From Panagrolaimus kolymaensis (lineage: Eukaryota > Nematoda > Chromadorea > Rhabditida > Panagrolaimidae), in contig JAJQJQ010000003.1 of the NCBI GenBank assembly GCA_028622995.1, positions 5,022,001-5,086,000 of the forward strand: a DNA stretch of 64,000 bases, given 5' to 3'. This document shows, piece by piece, positions 1 to 10,607 of this stretch. A program made the position numbers and the translations under genes. Positions within the stretch are counted from its first letter, which is position 1, and the number at the start of each line of letters is the position of its first letter. Under the pieces are notes generated by a model. It did not search any database, had not been told where the DNA came from, and was given only the letters and a program-made list of their open reading frames with translations.

Positions 1-897
1 TGGTCAACTGCTGAATTACCAATTAGAGAACAACTAACGTTGCGAGATGCACCACTTTTAAATGGAGCCAATCTTGAAATTTCATCGGAGAGAGTAACCA
101 TGTGGATTGACGACCAACTTTTAAATGACCTCTTTCAACAATTTCGATGGGATTTTGAATGGATGGTTGAAGAAATTCCAGTTGAAAGTCCTAAATTACC
201 ATCAGCTACAAGAGAATTTCTTTCAACTCTTTGCACAAATTGTTATTTTTTGCTTAAAGTATCTGCTAATGGCTCTCCACATATTTCTGCCGTAAATGAA
301 AGCATCGTATTAGAAAAGTCTGTTTTCAAAGTTTTTTTTATAATTAAAAATAAATTTATTTTATTTTTTAGAAGTGATCGAATTTACCTCAAAGTTGTTA
401 ATCCCGTTAGAAATGTAACTTCTGTTTTTGTTTCATTCTATTTGACCTTGAACATCCAATTAGCTCCTAGAATAGAAAATGGAATATTTAAAACTCAAGT
501 TGACCTTTTGGATACTCAAATTAAAATGGAACGCGGTGCCTTCCCATCATCATGGAATTTCTTTGTGCAAGATCTTGTTAAAGGTAATAAAAAACTAGCT
601 TTATTGATTTTTTCTTCTCATCAATGAAAAATAAAACTTTTTTTAGGAATGATAATGGATGTAATTTGGCCCGGTTTAAAGAAGGAAATTGAAAACTTGA
701 GCTATAGTGATGGAGTCGAAATTCCAACCACATGTGGAATTGAACCTGAAACGGCTCAATTACATTTTGAAGATCAACGCTTTGGAGCTTCCACCGCTTT
801 ACAATTAGATGATGTTTCATTGGGAACTTGTTTACAACAATTAAAAAGCAAATTACCTGATCCTTCAACATTATTTGTTATTAAGGAATCTCGCTAA
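1..897 (+). CDS. BPI/LBP-like lipid-binding protein, C-terminal part (5' truncated by window)
   Basis: Exons run from before base 1 to 317, then 372-583 and 647-897. Splice phases 2 and 1 keep one frame, giving at least 259 residues before TAA. The first donor (GTCTGT) is weak but is the only one that restores phase; read-through of that intron would insert a Phe/Ile/Lys-rich stretch. The protein has alternating amphipathic beta-strand texture, an N-D-Q-L-L-N-D-L-F segment, a DxQIKME strand and a conserved-looking single Cys near the end. This resembles the C-terminal barrel of the bactericidal/permeability-increasing (BPI) / LBP / CETP fold, which in nematodes forms a family of secreted lipid binders. 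The N-terminal barrel and any signal peptide lie outside the window. The family call rests on strand pattern and motif memory and is moderately sure; the reading frame itself is firm. Confidence 0.62.
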
Positions 898-1180
898 CTT
901 TATTAATTTTAAAATTATTTTCTAACCGGGTTTATTTAAATGTTGCCAAAATTTTTAATCATTATTTAAAAGAATATCGTTTTTGTATATTAGTTTAATT
1001 ATGAAGATAGCAATGAGATGGAAACGCTTTGAATCTTTTGGGAGGAAAAAAAATAAAAAAACTTGGAATCAAATTGATATTCAAAAAACGTCCATCTAAT
1101 TGTTGCTTGTTTCTTTGAGGAAGTAAAAAAGACTTTTTACTTCAACTTTTAACCTTTGATTTTTTGATGAGTATTTGCAG
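898..1180. other. Intergenic spacer after the BPI-like gene
   Basis: A+T-rich sequence with no supported exon; it should hold the 3' UTR of the gene upstream. No terminator, RNA gene or repeat was recognised. Confidence 0.5.
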
Positions 1181-2047
1181 AAAATAAAGTGGATGATCTT
1201 CTTAAAATAACCCATTTTAACTGTCTTTTTAATCATGTAAGACAATCAATTCCTAAAAATACAATAGAGCCAATAAAGTCTTCAATCATTGGTTTCAAAG
1301 TTCAAAGTAAACTTTTTTTTATAACTGGAGTCTTATTTTGCTCTCTGCAAGATTTAAATCACAGTTTTATTTTTTATGGACTAATAATAAAACTTGAGAA
1401 TGGCAAGAAAAAATGGGGACAATCATTTTTTAATATTTTTTCGCACTTAAAAGTTTTAAGAGATTTTTTTCTTTCAAAATTATACTTATAAATTTTTTTA
1501 ATTTAAAAAATTGGTTCAATGATGGTTGATCGAAATGCAAAGAAAGAAAAAAAAATATTGAATAAATAAAAAAACAATGGCCTTAAACGTTTGCAAGAAT
1601 TAAAGAGAAGTAAAAAAATTAAATGGCAAGAATTCACGGTCGTGCGACCGACGGAAATAAAGATGATTGAGGACGGAAACGATTTATTCATTGTTGATTA
1701 AAAACTACTTGAAAAAAAATACGGACATACAAAACATTTAGGATGGCCTCGTGCCCCTTTAGGTGGTGGAGAGCTACCACAAAAAATAATTTCAGAAGTG
1801 CCGGCGCCTTAAATTTGGTGGTCGTTGTATAGATCAAAAAAATATTTTAACAAACACAATTGCTTTATTCTGTGATTTTTCAATATTTAACATTAGTCCT
1901 TAGGTGCGAAAAAATAAAATTCAGAATTATTATTTTGCGAACGTTTAGGGGACATCGAGTTCTCCAAGAAGAAGTTTGATTGCCACGTACAAGGTTCAAA
2001 CAACTGAGACGGAAAAGGAAGGAAAGAAAAAAGGACAATTTGGGTAA
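1181..2047 (+). pseudogene. Unresolved stretch with coding texture (possible decayed or missed gene)
   Basis: A consensus acceptor (ATTTGCAG) at 1173-1180 opens a frame. It continues across a plausible 45-bp intron (1306-1350) that keeps phase, ending at a TAA at 1489. The same frame (codons starting at 1189, 1519, 1570, 1702) stays protein-like up to 1809, broken only by TAA codons at 1489, 1504, 1567 and 1699. A further acceptor at 1948 opens a frame ending in ...EGKKKGQFG and a TAA at 2045. G+C is raised near 1625-1680 and 1740-1810, unlike the flanking spacer. The minus strand is also partly open, so even the strand is uncertain. I recognise no family. It may be a pseudogene, a fast-evolving multi-exon gene I could not splice, or chance. 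Confidence 0.25.
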
Positions 2048-2134
2048 GCAAAAGATAGTTATTGGATCATCAACTTTGTTACAACAACAACATTTTACTA
2101 AATTTTAGGTGTGAATTGTTTTTCTTTTGGAAAA

Positions 2135-3779
2135 ATGGCTTTATTTAATTCTTTATTATTATTTATATTTTATTATTTAATTAATATTATATTTGCTGCC
2201 AATGATGTCCAGCTAACATCAACAAATCAAAATTATATGTCCTTGATTGCGGGATTCACTGCCAGATTTCAATGTTCTATTTATCGGTGCAGTTGGGATC
2301 CATCTTCTGTTAGTTAATTTATGGTTTTAGGAAAAATTAAATTGGATTTTATAGATTGCATGGTTTAAAGACGATGTAATTATTTTTAATGGAACAGAAT
2401 TTGTTGCCACTTCCGGTTTTGAACCCGGAAATATTGTTTTGCAGCGAACTCAAAATCCAGAATATCAAACTCGAGGTTTGCAACTCACACATAGCTATTA
2501 TATAAGTTTTATTACCAATAAATTTAGACACATGTGTCACCGAAGATTACACATTGCTGATTAAAAACCTCACACTTGATGATGCAGGTAAATATCGATG
2601 CCAACTTGTTGGATTTCCACAACAGCTTGATTTTCAACTCGATGTTCTCGGTTTGTTTCTTTTTTAAGATGTAATTTTTTATAAGCTTTTTTTGTTTACA
2701 GAAAGCGGCTTGAAAGCAGGATTTCATGAAAATATAACTTATGATCACACAGAATGTTGCATCGAAAAAGGCATTACTCCTCTTTGCCGAGCCATGTGTA
2801 AACCTCGCGATATGCATTTGGACTTTTTTGACCCAACTAGGTGAGTCATAACAATTATTCCAAAAACAAGTATTTCACTATTTAATTAAAATTTCCTTTA
2901 AAAAATTTTAGTTGCAAAACGGATGATTACAAAAATTTTCTTTATTGCGCTACTGATGGTGGTCGGCGTAATTACATTCCATGCTGTCGACAACGTTCAG
3001 TTCCATCATTTTGTTTTGATTTTTGTTCAAACAATTTTAGAGTATGATTGAAAAAAATTTGCAAGAAAAAAATAATGAATGCATTTTTAGATGTTGAAAA
3101 AGTCCCATCGTTTATGCTTATATTATTTGCCAGAAATTTTCGAATGTTTCAGCAAACAATATTGTGAGGATTAAAAAAATGCAAAAAATCATTAATACCT
3201 TTTTTTAAATTTAGCTTTGTATCCTGAAATTCCTAAAAGCTTAAGACTGGAAAATAGTCCAAAAGGAATGAAACTATGTTGGAAGGTTTCGGATAATACT
3301 CAAACAGGAGTAACATATTCAGTGCATTTAAAAGAGATACAAGAAATGATGCTTCATGGCGATGTTTCGTAAGTAAAAAATACAAATAAATTTCAGTTAA
3401 AACCAATTTGGTTTTTAGACTTTTGGTTCCATCAGGTGAAGAAATACCAAGTCAAAGAACACCCAGAGATACTTTAGTTATGGTGGCTCATGAATCAACG
3501 GTAAATGAACAAATTGATTTCCATGAAATTTCACCTGACAGCATACAAAAAGTATGCACTAATTATTTTTAATCAAATTTTGTAAATTAAAATTTTTAGG
3601 GTGCAAATTCTGATTTATGCATAAATCTTGATGATTTAAAAGGACAAACTCGTTATGTCACATATGTTCAAGCTTCAAATGATTATGGTACAAGTGAACC
3701 AAGTGCACCATTGTTTATTAAAACTGGACCTGATTCACGAAATTTAACTACACTTCCAACTTTGCCGAAACGCCCATAG
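2135..3779 (+). CDS. Secreted Ig + DB-module + fibronectin type III protein
   Basis: Nine exons: 2135-2308, 2355-2475, 2528-2650, 2702-2840, 2912-3041, 3091-3163, 3215-3368, 3419-3551 and 3600-3779; 408 residues. A 5'-UTR intron is likely at 2044-2108 (GGGTAAGC...TTTTAG), or 2108 is a trans-splice acceptor. A hydrophobic signal peptide (about residues 1-22) precedes an Ig domain (W in IAWFKDD, then DDAGKYRCQ). Next comes a nematode DB module, a cysteine-rich block with the pattern CC...C...C...C...C...CC...C...C at about residues 150-255. An FN3 domain follows (LCWKVSDN, YVQASNDYGTSEPSAP). This Ig-DB-FN3 order is known from secreted nematode proteins of unknown function. There is no transmembrane segment or GPI signal. 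An AATAAA follows the stop near 3835. Domain calls are confident; function is not known. Confidence 0.88.
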
Positions 3780-4322
3780 CCTCTTTTTTGAAAGAATTTA
3801 CGGGTTCATTTTTGTTTTTAAATAAAAAAATATAAAATAAATATTTGAAATATTTTTCCCTTTCTTTAAATAAAAAGTTTAGTCATCTTTCCTTTCGCCT
3901 ACACTCATTTCATCATTTTTGTTTCTCTCTTGAAATAGGAGAGCTTCGCCTATATTTTAATTTTTCTATTGAAATATGTCGACAAAATGAAAGACAGACA
4001 GACAAACAACACTTATTTTTCCTCTTTTCTCTTTCATAAAAAAGCGGGAAACAACGTGGATGTGCGTGTGTACTATAATTTCGACGATGCATTATTGCTT
4101 TTTAGTCCTAGTTCCAGTTGCTTAGCAATGCGGTTGTGTATCGATAAAATCTATATATTATTTTTTAAATAACGATGTTGTTTATTTTTACTAATAATAA
4201 AATGGAATAACTTATGGATAAAATGGTTGTAATCGCGTTGGCAATAGAGAAAATTCCAATATTTGACAAGAAATGTAAGTATTAAAAATAAACTTTAAAG
4301 CTAAAATAATCTAAGAATTTTA
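3780..4322. other. Spacer before the hairpin-rich locus
   Basis: Contains the 3' UTR and poly(A) signal region of the Ig-DB-FN3 gene. There is also a short ATG-initiated stretch at 4213-4272 ending at a consensus donor (AAATGTAAGT), with an acceptor TTTTAG at 4317-4322. That suggests the hairpin-rich locus to the right is transcribed and spliced. Joining the two exons in the GT-AG frame gives an immediate stop, so a protein product is not supported. Confidence 0.4.
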
Positions 4323-4810
4323 GTGTAAGCGAAGAATCTATCTACCTGAACGACAAATGAGGAATTCTACGAACGCTAAAATTAATTATAGTGCGATCTA
4401 TTTACTAAAGAGCTCTACGAATGGAGCTGTCCAGTGGAAACCCAGTAATTTTTACTGGGATTATTACATGATCGAAGGGCTCCACCTAATAGAAGGTCCT
4501 ATTTATTTGGGTAATTCTTTAGGTGCCCCATCAACCTCCTTCCTTTTTTAGCTAGACAGTCCTGTCAACACCACTTTCAAAAGTGGTGTTAGACAGGACT
4601 GTCTAGATATAACATCTAGTAAAAAAAGGTTGGAGGAGAAGCCTCGCCTCTGGCGATCAGACTGTGCGGTATGTTTGAAAAGCTATTAAAACATTGGAAA
4701 ATTAAACATGATTTTTTTTTAGGCAGGTTCAAGAAACCTGTCGCAGACAGATCCTGGCAATGAGGATCGCTCTGTGACGACTTGGAAAAAAGAAGAATGA
4801 GGAATTCATC
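4323..4810 (+). other. Hairpin-rich, apparently spliced locus (structured RNA or foldback element)
   Basis: Within about 450 bases there are at least seven separate perfect or near-perfect inverted repeats, although the sequence around is A+T-rich. Examples are AGCTC/GAGCT near 4410-4430, CCCAGTAA/TTACTGGG at 4441-4459, CCACCTAA/TTAGGTG near 4482-4526, a 26-bp stem at 4552-4606, CGCC-TCT-GGCG near 4645, CAGGTT/AACCTG at 4724-4740 and GATCCT/AGGATC at 4752-4770. An intron-like interval (GTATGT...TTTTTTTTAG, 4669-4723) splits it. One frame reads through most of it with a single TAG at 4549-4551, so a broken coding gene is an alternative. I found no match to snRNA, tRNA or SL RNA in memory. Confidence 0.4.
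4535..4636 (+). repeat. Long hairpin, 26-bp core stem with a 2-base loop
   Basis: CTAGACAGTCCTGTC (4552-4566) pairs perfectly with GACAGGACTGTCTAG (4592-4606). AACACCACTTT (4567-4577) pairs with AAAGTGGTGTT (4580-4590). The loop is CA and one A bulges at 4591. Outside it the stem continues: CCTTTTTT pairs with AAAAAAAGG and CCTCC with GGAGG, interrupted by a TT/TT mismatch. A foldback transposon centre and a miRNA-like precursor are both possible; the loop is very short for a miRNA. Confidence 0.75.
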
Positions 4811-4837
4811 ATTTCTGGATATATCAAGCGATGGAAT

Positions 4838-5083
4838 TTAATCATCTTTGGATGGTTTATGTTGACTCTGAATAAACAAAATTAGAGTGTTATTAATACT
4901 CTGAGTATCAACGTCTCTTCTTTTTACAAACTTATGCTCCTTGACTGGAATCGCTGCTACTCTTCCTGATCGAGTTCTATTGTTCATTCTGTTTTCTAAT
5001 TCCTCTTGATATCTTCTGTGACCAACATTTTCAAAAGCAATCAATCCTCTTGCGCGCCGGATTAGTGAAGCCGATTTAATCAT
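4838..5083 (-). CDS. Orphan 81-residue open frame, basic and polar
   Basis: A single uninterrupted frame from ATG to TAA codes for a charged, soluble 81-residue protein (pI looks basic, with several RR and KR pairs). Its composition is less A/T-biased than chance frames in this window. No signal peptide, transmembrane segment or known domain is visible. It lies just downstream of the hairpin-rich locus on the other strand and could belong to the same element or be the last exon of something larger. Treated as hypothetical. Confidence 0.25.
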   Translation of the reverse strand: MIKSASLIRRARGLIAFENVGHRRYQEELENRMNNRTRSGRVAAIPVKEHKFVKRRDVDTQSINNTLILFIQSQHKPSKDD

Positions 5084-5370
5084 TTATGATAAAGCTATCC
5101 ATATGCTTTACTTTAATCAACAAAAATATTTGTATATATTTGGTTTTTGAATTGTCAATTTTATATATTTAATGCAATCAGTTTTTTCAGGTTCAAATAC
5201 ATTTGTTATACGTGTATGTTTTTACTTTGTACAAAATTCACAATTAAAATAAAAAAGCACAAAAACTACTATTTACCCATTGTGTAAGCAATTAACAGCA
5301 ACAAGATAACTGAGCAAAAATTCAATAAATAAATTATCTCTAAATGAATAAATAAATTAAATTAAATAAA

Positions 5371-8246
5371 TTAGCAAATTGGATGATTTTCAATATCAGT
5401 TAATGAGATATTATCTATTCGAACGCTAGATTTTCTTGATCCTTCCTCCAATTTTACAATAATATAAAGCTTTGTATCACTTGGTAATATTTCAATGAAA
5501 TCATGAACGAATTCTCCTTTATCTGTTTGCTTTGAAGATGTGACTTTGTAACAAGTATCAAGTTCACGAACAACACTATCCTCACAAATAAAAATTTGTG
5601 CAAATCCTTTCTAAAATTAAAGCAATTTTTTTATTCAAGTTTTATAAAATAGAAACTTACGGTAATTGAGTAATCAAAGTGGAGTCTTGCAGCTGCATTT
5701 AATTGAAATGGAGTCGATTCCAACATTGAAACTCGACTTCTTTCAAAAAGCATTACATGTGCAACTCCACGATGCACCGAAAACATACTTAAACTGCTTG
5801 CAACTCGTTTTGATTCATAAAGGCAAAGATTTTCTTTGTCAAAATTACATGAAAGCAATCGACAAACATTAGAATCAGGTGAACCTTGAAAATTTCGAGC
5901 TCCTGGTCTTCTAACTTTTGTTGAATCTAATCCCGAATTTGATGAAAGTGCAACAGTTGGACAAAATTTTCCCTTAAAATATAAATATAAAATACATTTA
6001 TTGTAAACTATTTTTTTGTTACCTCTAAATTTAAATCATCAATTGCAATAATTCCTTCGCCCATTATAGAATCAGCTCTTAATGCAATTCGAATTTGTTC
6101 ATCCATTTGTGGAATATCCACATAAACGTGTTCATTACTTACTGGGCCAATGCTTTGACAATCAATAACATCAAATGAAATACTTTTTACAATGCAAACA
6201 GATAAAACAGCGGCTCCAGTGTGCCAGAAACGAAATGATAAAACTGCTTTATCGGACATACATCGAATGGGCTCGGAAGCAAGTACAGCGCTGAGATTTC
6301 CATGATCTAAACGGGCGACAGCGAATTCAGTGTCTAAAATTTACCTTTCGATATTTTTGTTTTAATCAAAATTAGGTTGTTACCAGGTAAACTTAGTCTT
6401 CGTGTAAGTGAAGCAAATTTGGATTTATCAATAGTTCCTACTCCAACTTCCCATTGAGCTTTTTCACCTTCCAAATTTGCCCAAAGGCAATCTAAAGCTC
6501 GTTTAGAGAAACTGCATTCCAAATCTTTTGAAGATTGAACTGGTCGATTCAATAAAACGCTTAACATTTGAGTGCTGTAAAAATCCTTTCCAAAATCAAG
6601 TGCGCTTATGGCTTCATTACACATAGTTGCTTCATAAGTAATATCATCGATTGCCACAAAATTATCAAAATCAGGATTTGCTGAATCCACTTGGAATGCA
6701 TACTAAATATTTGCAATTGGAAATTGCATAACTCGTTAAAACGCTTACCATAAAATCTTGAATTTGTTCAAAGTGATGAACTGAAGGAGCTGGTGAACGG
6801 CCCATTGAAATCTTTTGACATTCCATTGGTTTCATTTCAAAATTCATTGTGCAAATCGACATTTGAACTCCTTTTGTTGCCCAAAGTCGAAAAGATATGG
6901 TTGAACTTGAAACGGATTGACATGCAATTGGATCAGAAGTAAGATACATAAAATCTTCCTTTTTGGTATCCTCTTCAATATACATAAATGCATATGGAAC
7001 TTGTGGAACTGTGTATGTGCCAGTTTCATTAAACATGAGAGTTTCAGATGGGGCAGTAGTTGCTTTTTTCCAAATCTAAAGAATAATAAATTATTCGTTA
7101 ACGCTTCATTTTTTAGTTGCTTACAGTTTTGCCATGCCCGCCATTTCTCCAACGGCAAGTTTTATCAAACTCATTGCAATTTAATTGATGAGCTGTTTCA
7201 ATGGGCATGCCATCAGCTCCAGTCATCAAATTTTCCGTTTTAAAATTAGGACCAAATTCAACTATAAAAAAGAAATAGATATTTGAAAAAAAACATTATT
7301 GAAAAAAACCAACTTTGAACTTTACAAAAAGTTGCTTCATAAAAAATATTATCAATCATAACAAAACTTCCTTCAGGGTTATTAATATCATAAGCTCGAA
7401 TACCAATTCTAAATGGTTGCATTTGAGGTGGAATATCTACTGTGCATTCTGTATTTAATGTAACTGTGCCACAATCAATATAAATTTTTTCACCACTTTG
7501 TTTTAGTTCACCCGTATCCATATTTTCTTCAAGAACAATTGCTTCAACTTGTGCGCCATTATAAACCCAAAAACTATAAAATGAAGGAGTCAAAAAATAG
7601 TTTAACAAAACTCTTTAAACATACTTTAAAGTAAGTTTTCCCGTAGTATTTTGACACCTGATTGGCCAACTAGTTAATAAAGCACTTTGATCCTTTTTCT
7701 TTCTATCGCCAACAAAAATAAGTTTATCGCCTTAAATAATTGTTTCTTGAATTATTCAAAAAAAAAATCGAGAAAACAAACCAGGTTCAAGTTTAGAAGG
7801 GCCTGGTCTAACTTGTAATGCCGGAAATGCTGTATGATCTTGCTTTTCAAAAAGATGAAAATTTAATGTGTCAAGATTTTTATTGTTCATCCATCTACAA
7901 TTTGCAGGTTTTTGAAAATCGCAATTTAACTCTTCCGGATGTCTAACTGGTTTATGCTTTTGAGCTAAAAAGTTTTTTTAACATTAAACTCGATGATTAT
8001 TTGTAAAGCATACCATCCATTTCCTTTAATCCACTTGGAATCCATTCTATGCCCAAATATTGTCGAAGCTTATCTCGTTCTGCTTCATAACCCGGCATAC
8101 AACATGATACTTAAAGACAAAATCAAAAAGTTAATTAAATTAACATTTAATTAATTAATTTTACCTGTCGTTGCATAAAATAATAATATAATCAATATGG
8201 TTTGAACCTTTAAGGGTTTTAGTAGCGATAACATATCTGAACGCAT
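5371..8246 (-). CDS. Secreted protein with four MAM domains
   Basis: Eleven exons on the minus strand: 8165-8246, 8014-8109, 7782-7964, 7625-7730, 7314-7573, 7125-7261, 6749-7075, 6384-6702, 6023-6333, 5661-5972 and 5371-5610; 790 residues, all phases consistent. A signal peptide (about residues 1-28) is followed by a short CC-containing spacer. Four MAM repeats then start at LNCDF (about 73), LNCNEF (about 267), LECSF (about 459) and LSCNFD (about 639). Each has the paired cysteines, and most end in an IDDI/IDNI-type strand (IDNIFYEATFC, IDDITYEATMC, IDDLNLE, IDNISLTD). The donor of exon 5 was placed at GTTGGT rather than the stronger GTAAAG because only this keeps the last MAM cysteine and the frame. 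MAM domains mediate extracellular adhesion; no transmembrane segment is seen, so the product is probably secreted. MLSLL at 8234 is an alternative start five codons in. Confidence 0.88.
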
Positions 8247-9230
8247 TACGATGACTGCGCATTCTTTTTTGCCGCGAAGGGCAAAAAAATTCCAAAGGGG
8301 AAGATTTTTTTTTCTGATGAAAAAAAGAAGAAGCGCGTGTAAAAAGGGCGTCTTCTTCTTCACTCTCGACGACGACAACAAAGAACCAGATTTAATTTAA
8401 TAAACATCACCACCACTGCTTTTACTACTTCAAACTAACTAACTAACTATCTACCCTCTAGCGGTCATTGTCAATCCAGTCGGAGTCGTCGTTTTCGGAT
8501 TTATTCTGAATATCGGCAGAGAAACAACCAACAAAAAAAGTGAAAGGAGAATGAAGGAAAGTGACTGAATTAAAAGATATTCAATTAGGAAAGAAAAGGA
8601 ACGCATGCACAAGTTAATATTACTTTTTTCCTTAAACAAAAAAGAGAAAGTGAGCTGCGTCGTTGTTGGTGAACCCGTATTCCGACGACCAAATTCAGAA
8701 GAGAAGAAAAGAATGCAAGAAAATCTTCTCTGTCCGTGAAAATAAAAAGCATTGTTGACGCTTTTTTTGGAGAGGAAAAAAGGATAAACAGGAAAAAGCG
8801 AAGCGATCTTCTTTTTTTCCAAAATTATCCATAGCTTTAAAAAAAAGCATCGTCAAGTTGAATATGAAAGTAGAGACAATTAAGTTTGTTAAAATCTTTC
8901 TTTTCATAACGGAAAAAAATAGGAAGAAACTTTAACCTAAGTGAGTGGATAAATTATGGAATTCTTCTATAGGTCAATGAAAAAAATTAGAAAAGGACTA
9001 AACTGGAAAATGACTTCCTGAAGAAACTATGGAATCCTGTTTTATTCACTGTGTATTGTTTTTTTAGCCAATTTTGGGATGGATCCTCCACCTGCTGCGA
9101 CGACAGAAAAAAAAATTAATTAATTAAAAATGAAAAAGGATTGTATTGAAAATAAATTTATTTAGATATTTTTTTCTATGCAAGATAAGAAGAAAAAATG
9201 AAACAAAAAAGTAAAAATGGAATTTATTAA
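8247..9230. other. Intergenic region upstream of the MAM gene
   Basis: About 1 kb, purine/pyrimidine-skewed and A+T-rich. It presumably holds the MAM gene promoter and, near 9155-9165, an AATAAA (minus strand) for the cysteine-rich gene to the right. Open frames here are low-complexity and have no splice support. Confidence 0.45.
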
Positions 9231-10268
9231 TTATCCTGTGATCCATTCATTTTCGGTAAGTTGCCATTTTCCATTAACGTATTTGAAAATTTCTGGGAGT
9301 TTGAGCCAGAATTTTCCATTTTCAATCTTGGTATTTTCGGCAAGGAATTGTTCGAAACCAGGTGGACCACCTCCTAAAAGATTTTATATTTTTTCTGCTC
9401 TTAAAAAAGCAATTTTTCTTACTTGAACATGAAACTTTGCAATTTGGGAAAGCAGGTTGAGTTTGTTGATAAGCACTTTCGCATGCCCACCAATGATCCG
9501 ATGAACCAGCAAATCCACATTCAGATCGATTGAAAATGGAAGCGTAACAATTCAAATATGTTTGAACGTGTCTAAAACACATCATATAAAGTTAATTAAA
9601 ATTGTATGGATTGAAAATGATTACCTGCAAGCGTTTTGCATATCATGTTGAATATTAGCGATATAAGCTTGCAAGCATCCATTTAATTGTGCACTATGTC
9701 CAGAAACAACTCTTTGAACACATGGGAAGTTTTCACGAAGAATTGCTAAATTTGAAAGTGATTTAAACCCATATGATAATCATCTATCGATCTTACTGTA
9801 AAATCCTGCTCCACATCGGAAGTTATATTCTTGGAAAAGTCCAGAAAAGACAAAGGCTTGTTCAGGGCTAGCACCACGTTGAAGGAAAGCAAAAGGTGAG
9901 AAGCAATCATATGTGTACAAACAGCCTCGAAGTTGTTCCAAAGCACTAAAAAATGAGAAAAATTATTTTTGTAAATTCCATTTAAAACTTACTTGCAAAT
10001 TGTAAGCAAACCTCGAGCATCACCAATATTTTGGGTAAAAAGGGTATCAGTAAAGTTAATGAAAGTATTATAATCTTTCCAAATGATGGTATTGTTTGTT
10101 GGAGGATATCCGATATAATTGGTGAATATATTAGTGCATGAATTTAAATTTGCTGATGGACATGCTGCATATGTTTGAGCAACAGCAAGTGCTAAATGAC
10201 CAAAAACATTAATATTTTTTTTAACTTTGATAAATCTTACCCAAAAGCACAGCTAAACAAATCTTCAT
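9231..10268 (-). CDS. Secreted cysteine-rich protein, tandem family member 1 (2-base frameshift in exon 3)
   Basis: Six exons: 10241-10268, 9993-10191, 9797-9947, 9625-9745, 9423-9571 and 9231-9373. A signal peptide (MKICLAVLLALAVAQTYA) precedes a cysteine-rich domain shared with the next three genes (CN-ALEQL-GC, SPFAFLQRGASPEQAF, CGAGF, NGCLQAY, W-ACESA) and a C-terminal tail ending in ENEWITG. The exons sum to 791 nt, two too many. Upstream of TGC-TTC-TCT in exon 3 the frame matches the family; downstream it matches only after a shift, as if one TC of a TCTC run (around 9898-9903) were extra. Alternatively a 53-bp cryptic intron inside exon 3 (donor GTACAC, acceptor GTGCTAG) restores an intact 245-residue frame but drops one cysteine. 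So this is a broken copy, a recently intron-bearing copy, or a sequence error. The family is not recognised by name. Confidence 0.75.
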
Positions 10269-10607
10269 ATTTTTTCTGTTCAAACTATTTTTTAGTTGTT
10301 CCCTCCCGATGACAATAATCAGGATGGTGCAAGTTTTTTCTAAAGAAAAATAAAGAGGAAGAGCGCCACACCTAATACTTATCAGAAGAAGAAAACTTCA
10401 ATTAACTGTTTAAATTAGCTAATAACACAAAAAATTCTGCGTGATAATAAAATTAATAGCAACGCTTTTTTATGCATTTTTTATATTGGCTTTTAATTAC
10501 CGTGTGTGTGAAAGTGATGCAGATCGAAGAAGCTTAATTAAAGATAAAAATATTTTATTGATTAAGCAAAATCAAACATTTCAAAATTTGCTATAAAAAA
10601 ATGAATT
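10269..10607. other. Short spacer between tandem cysteine-rich genes 1 and 2
   Basis: 339 bases, A+T-rich; holds the promoter of gene 1 and the 3' UTR of gene 2. No other signal seen. Confidence 0.5.
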
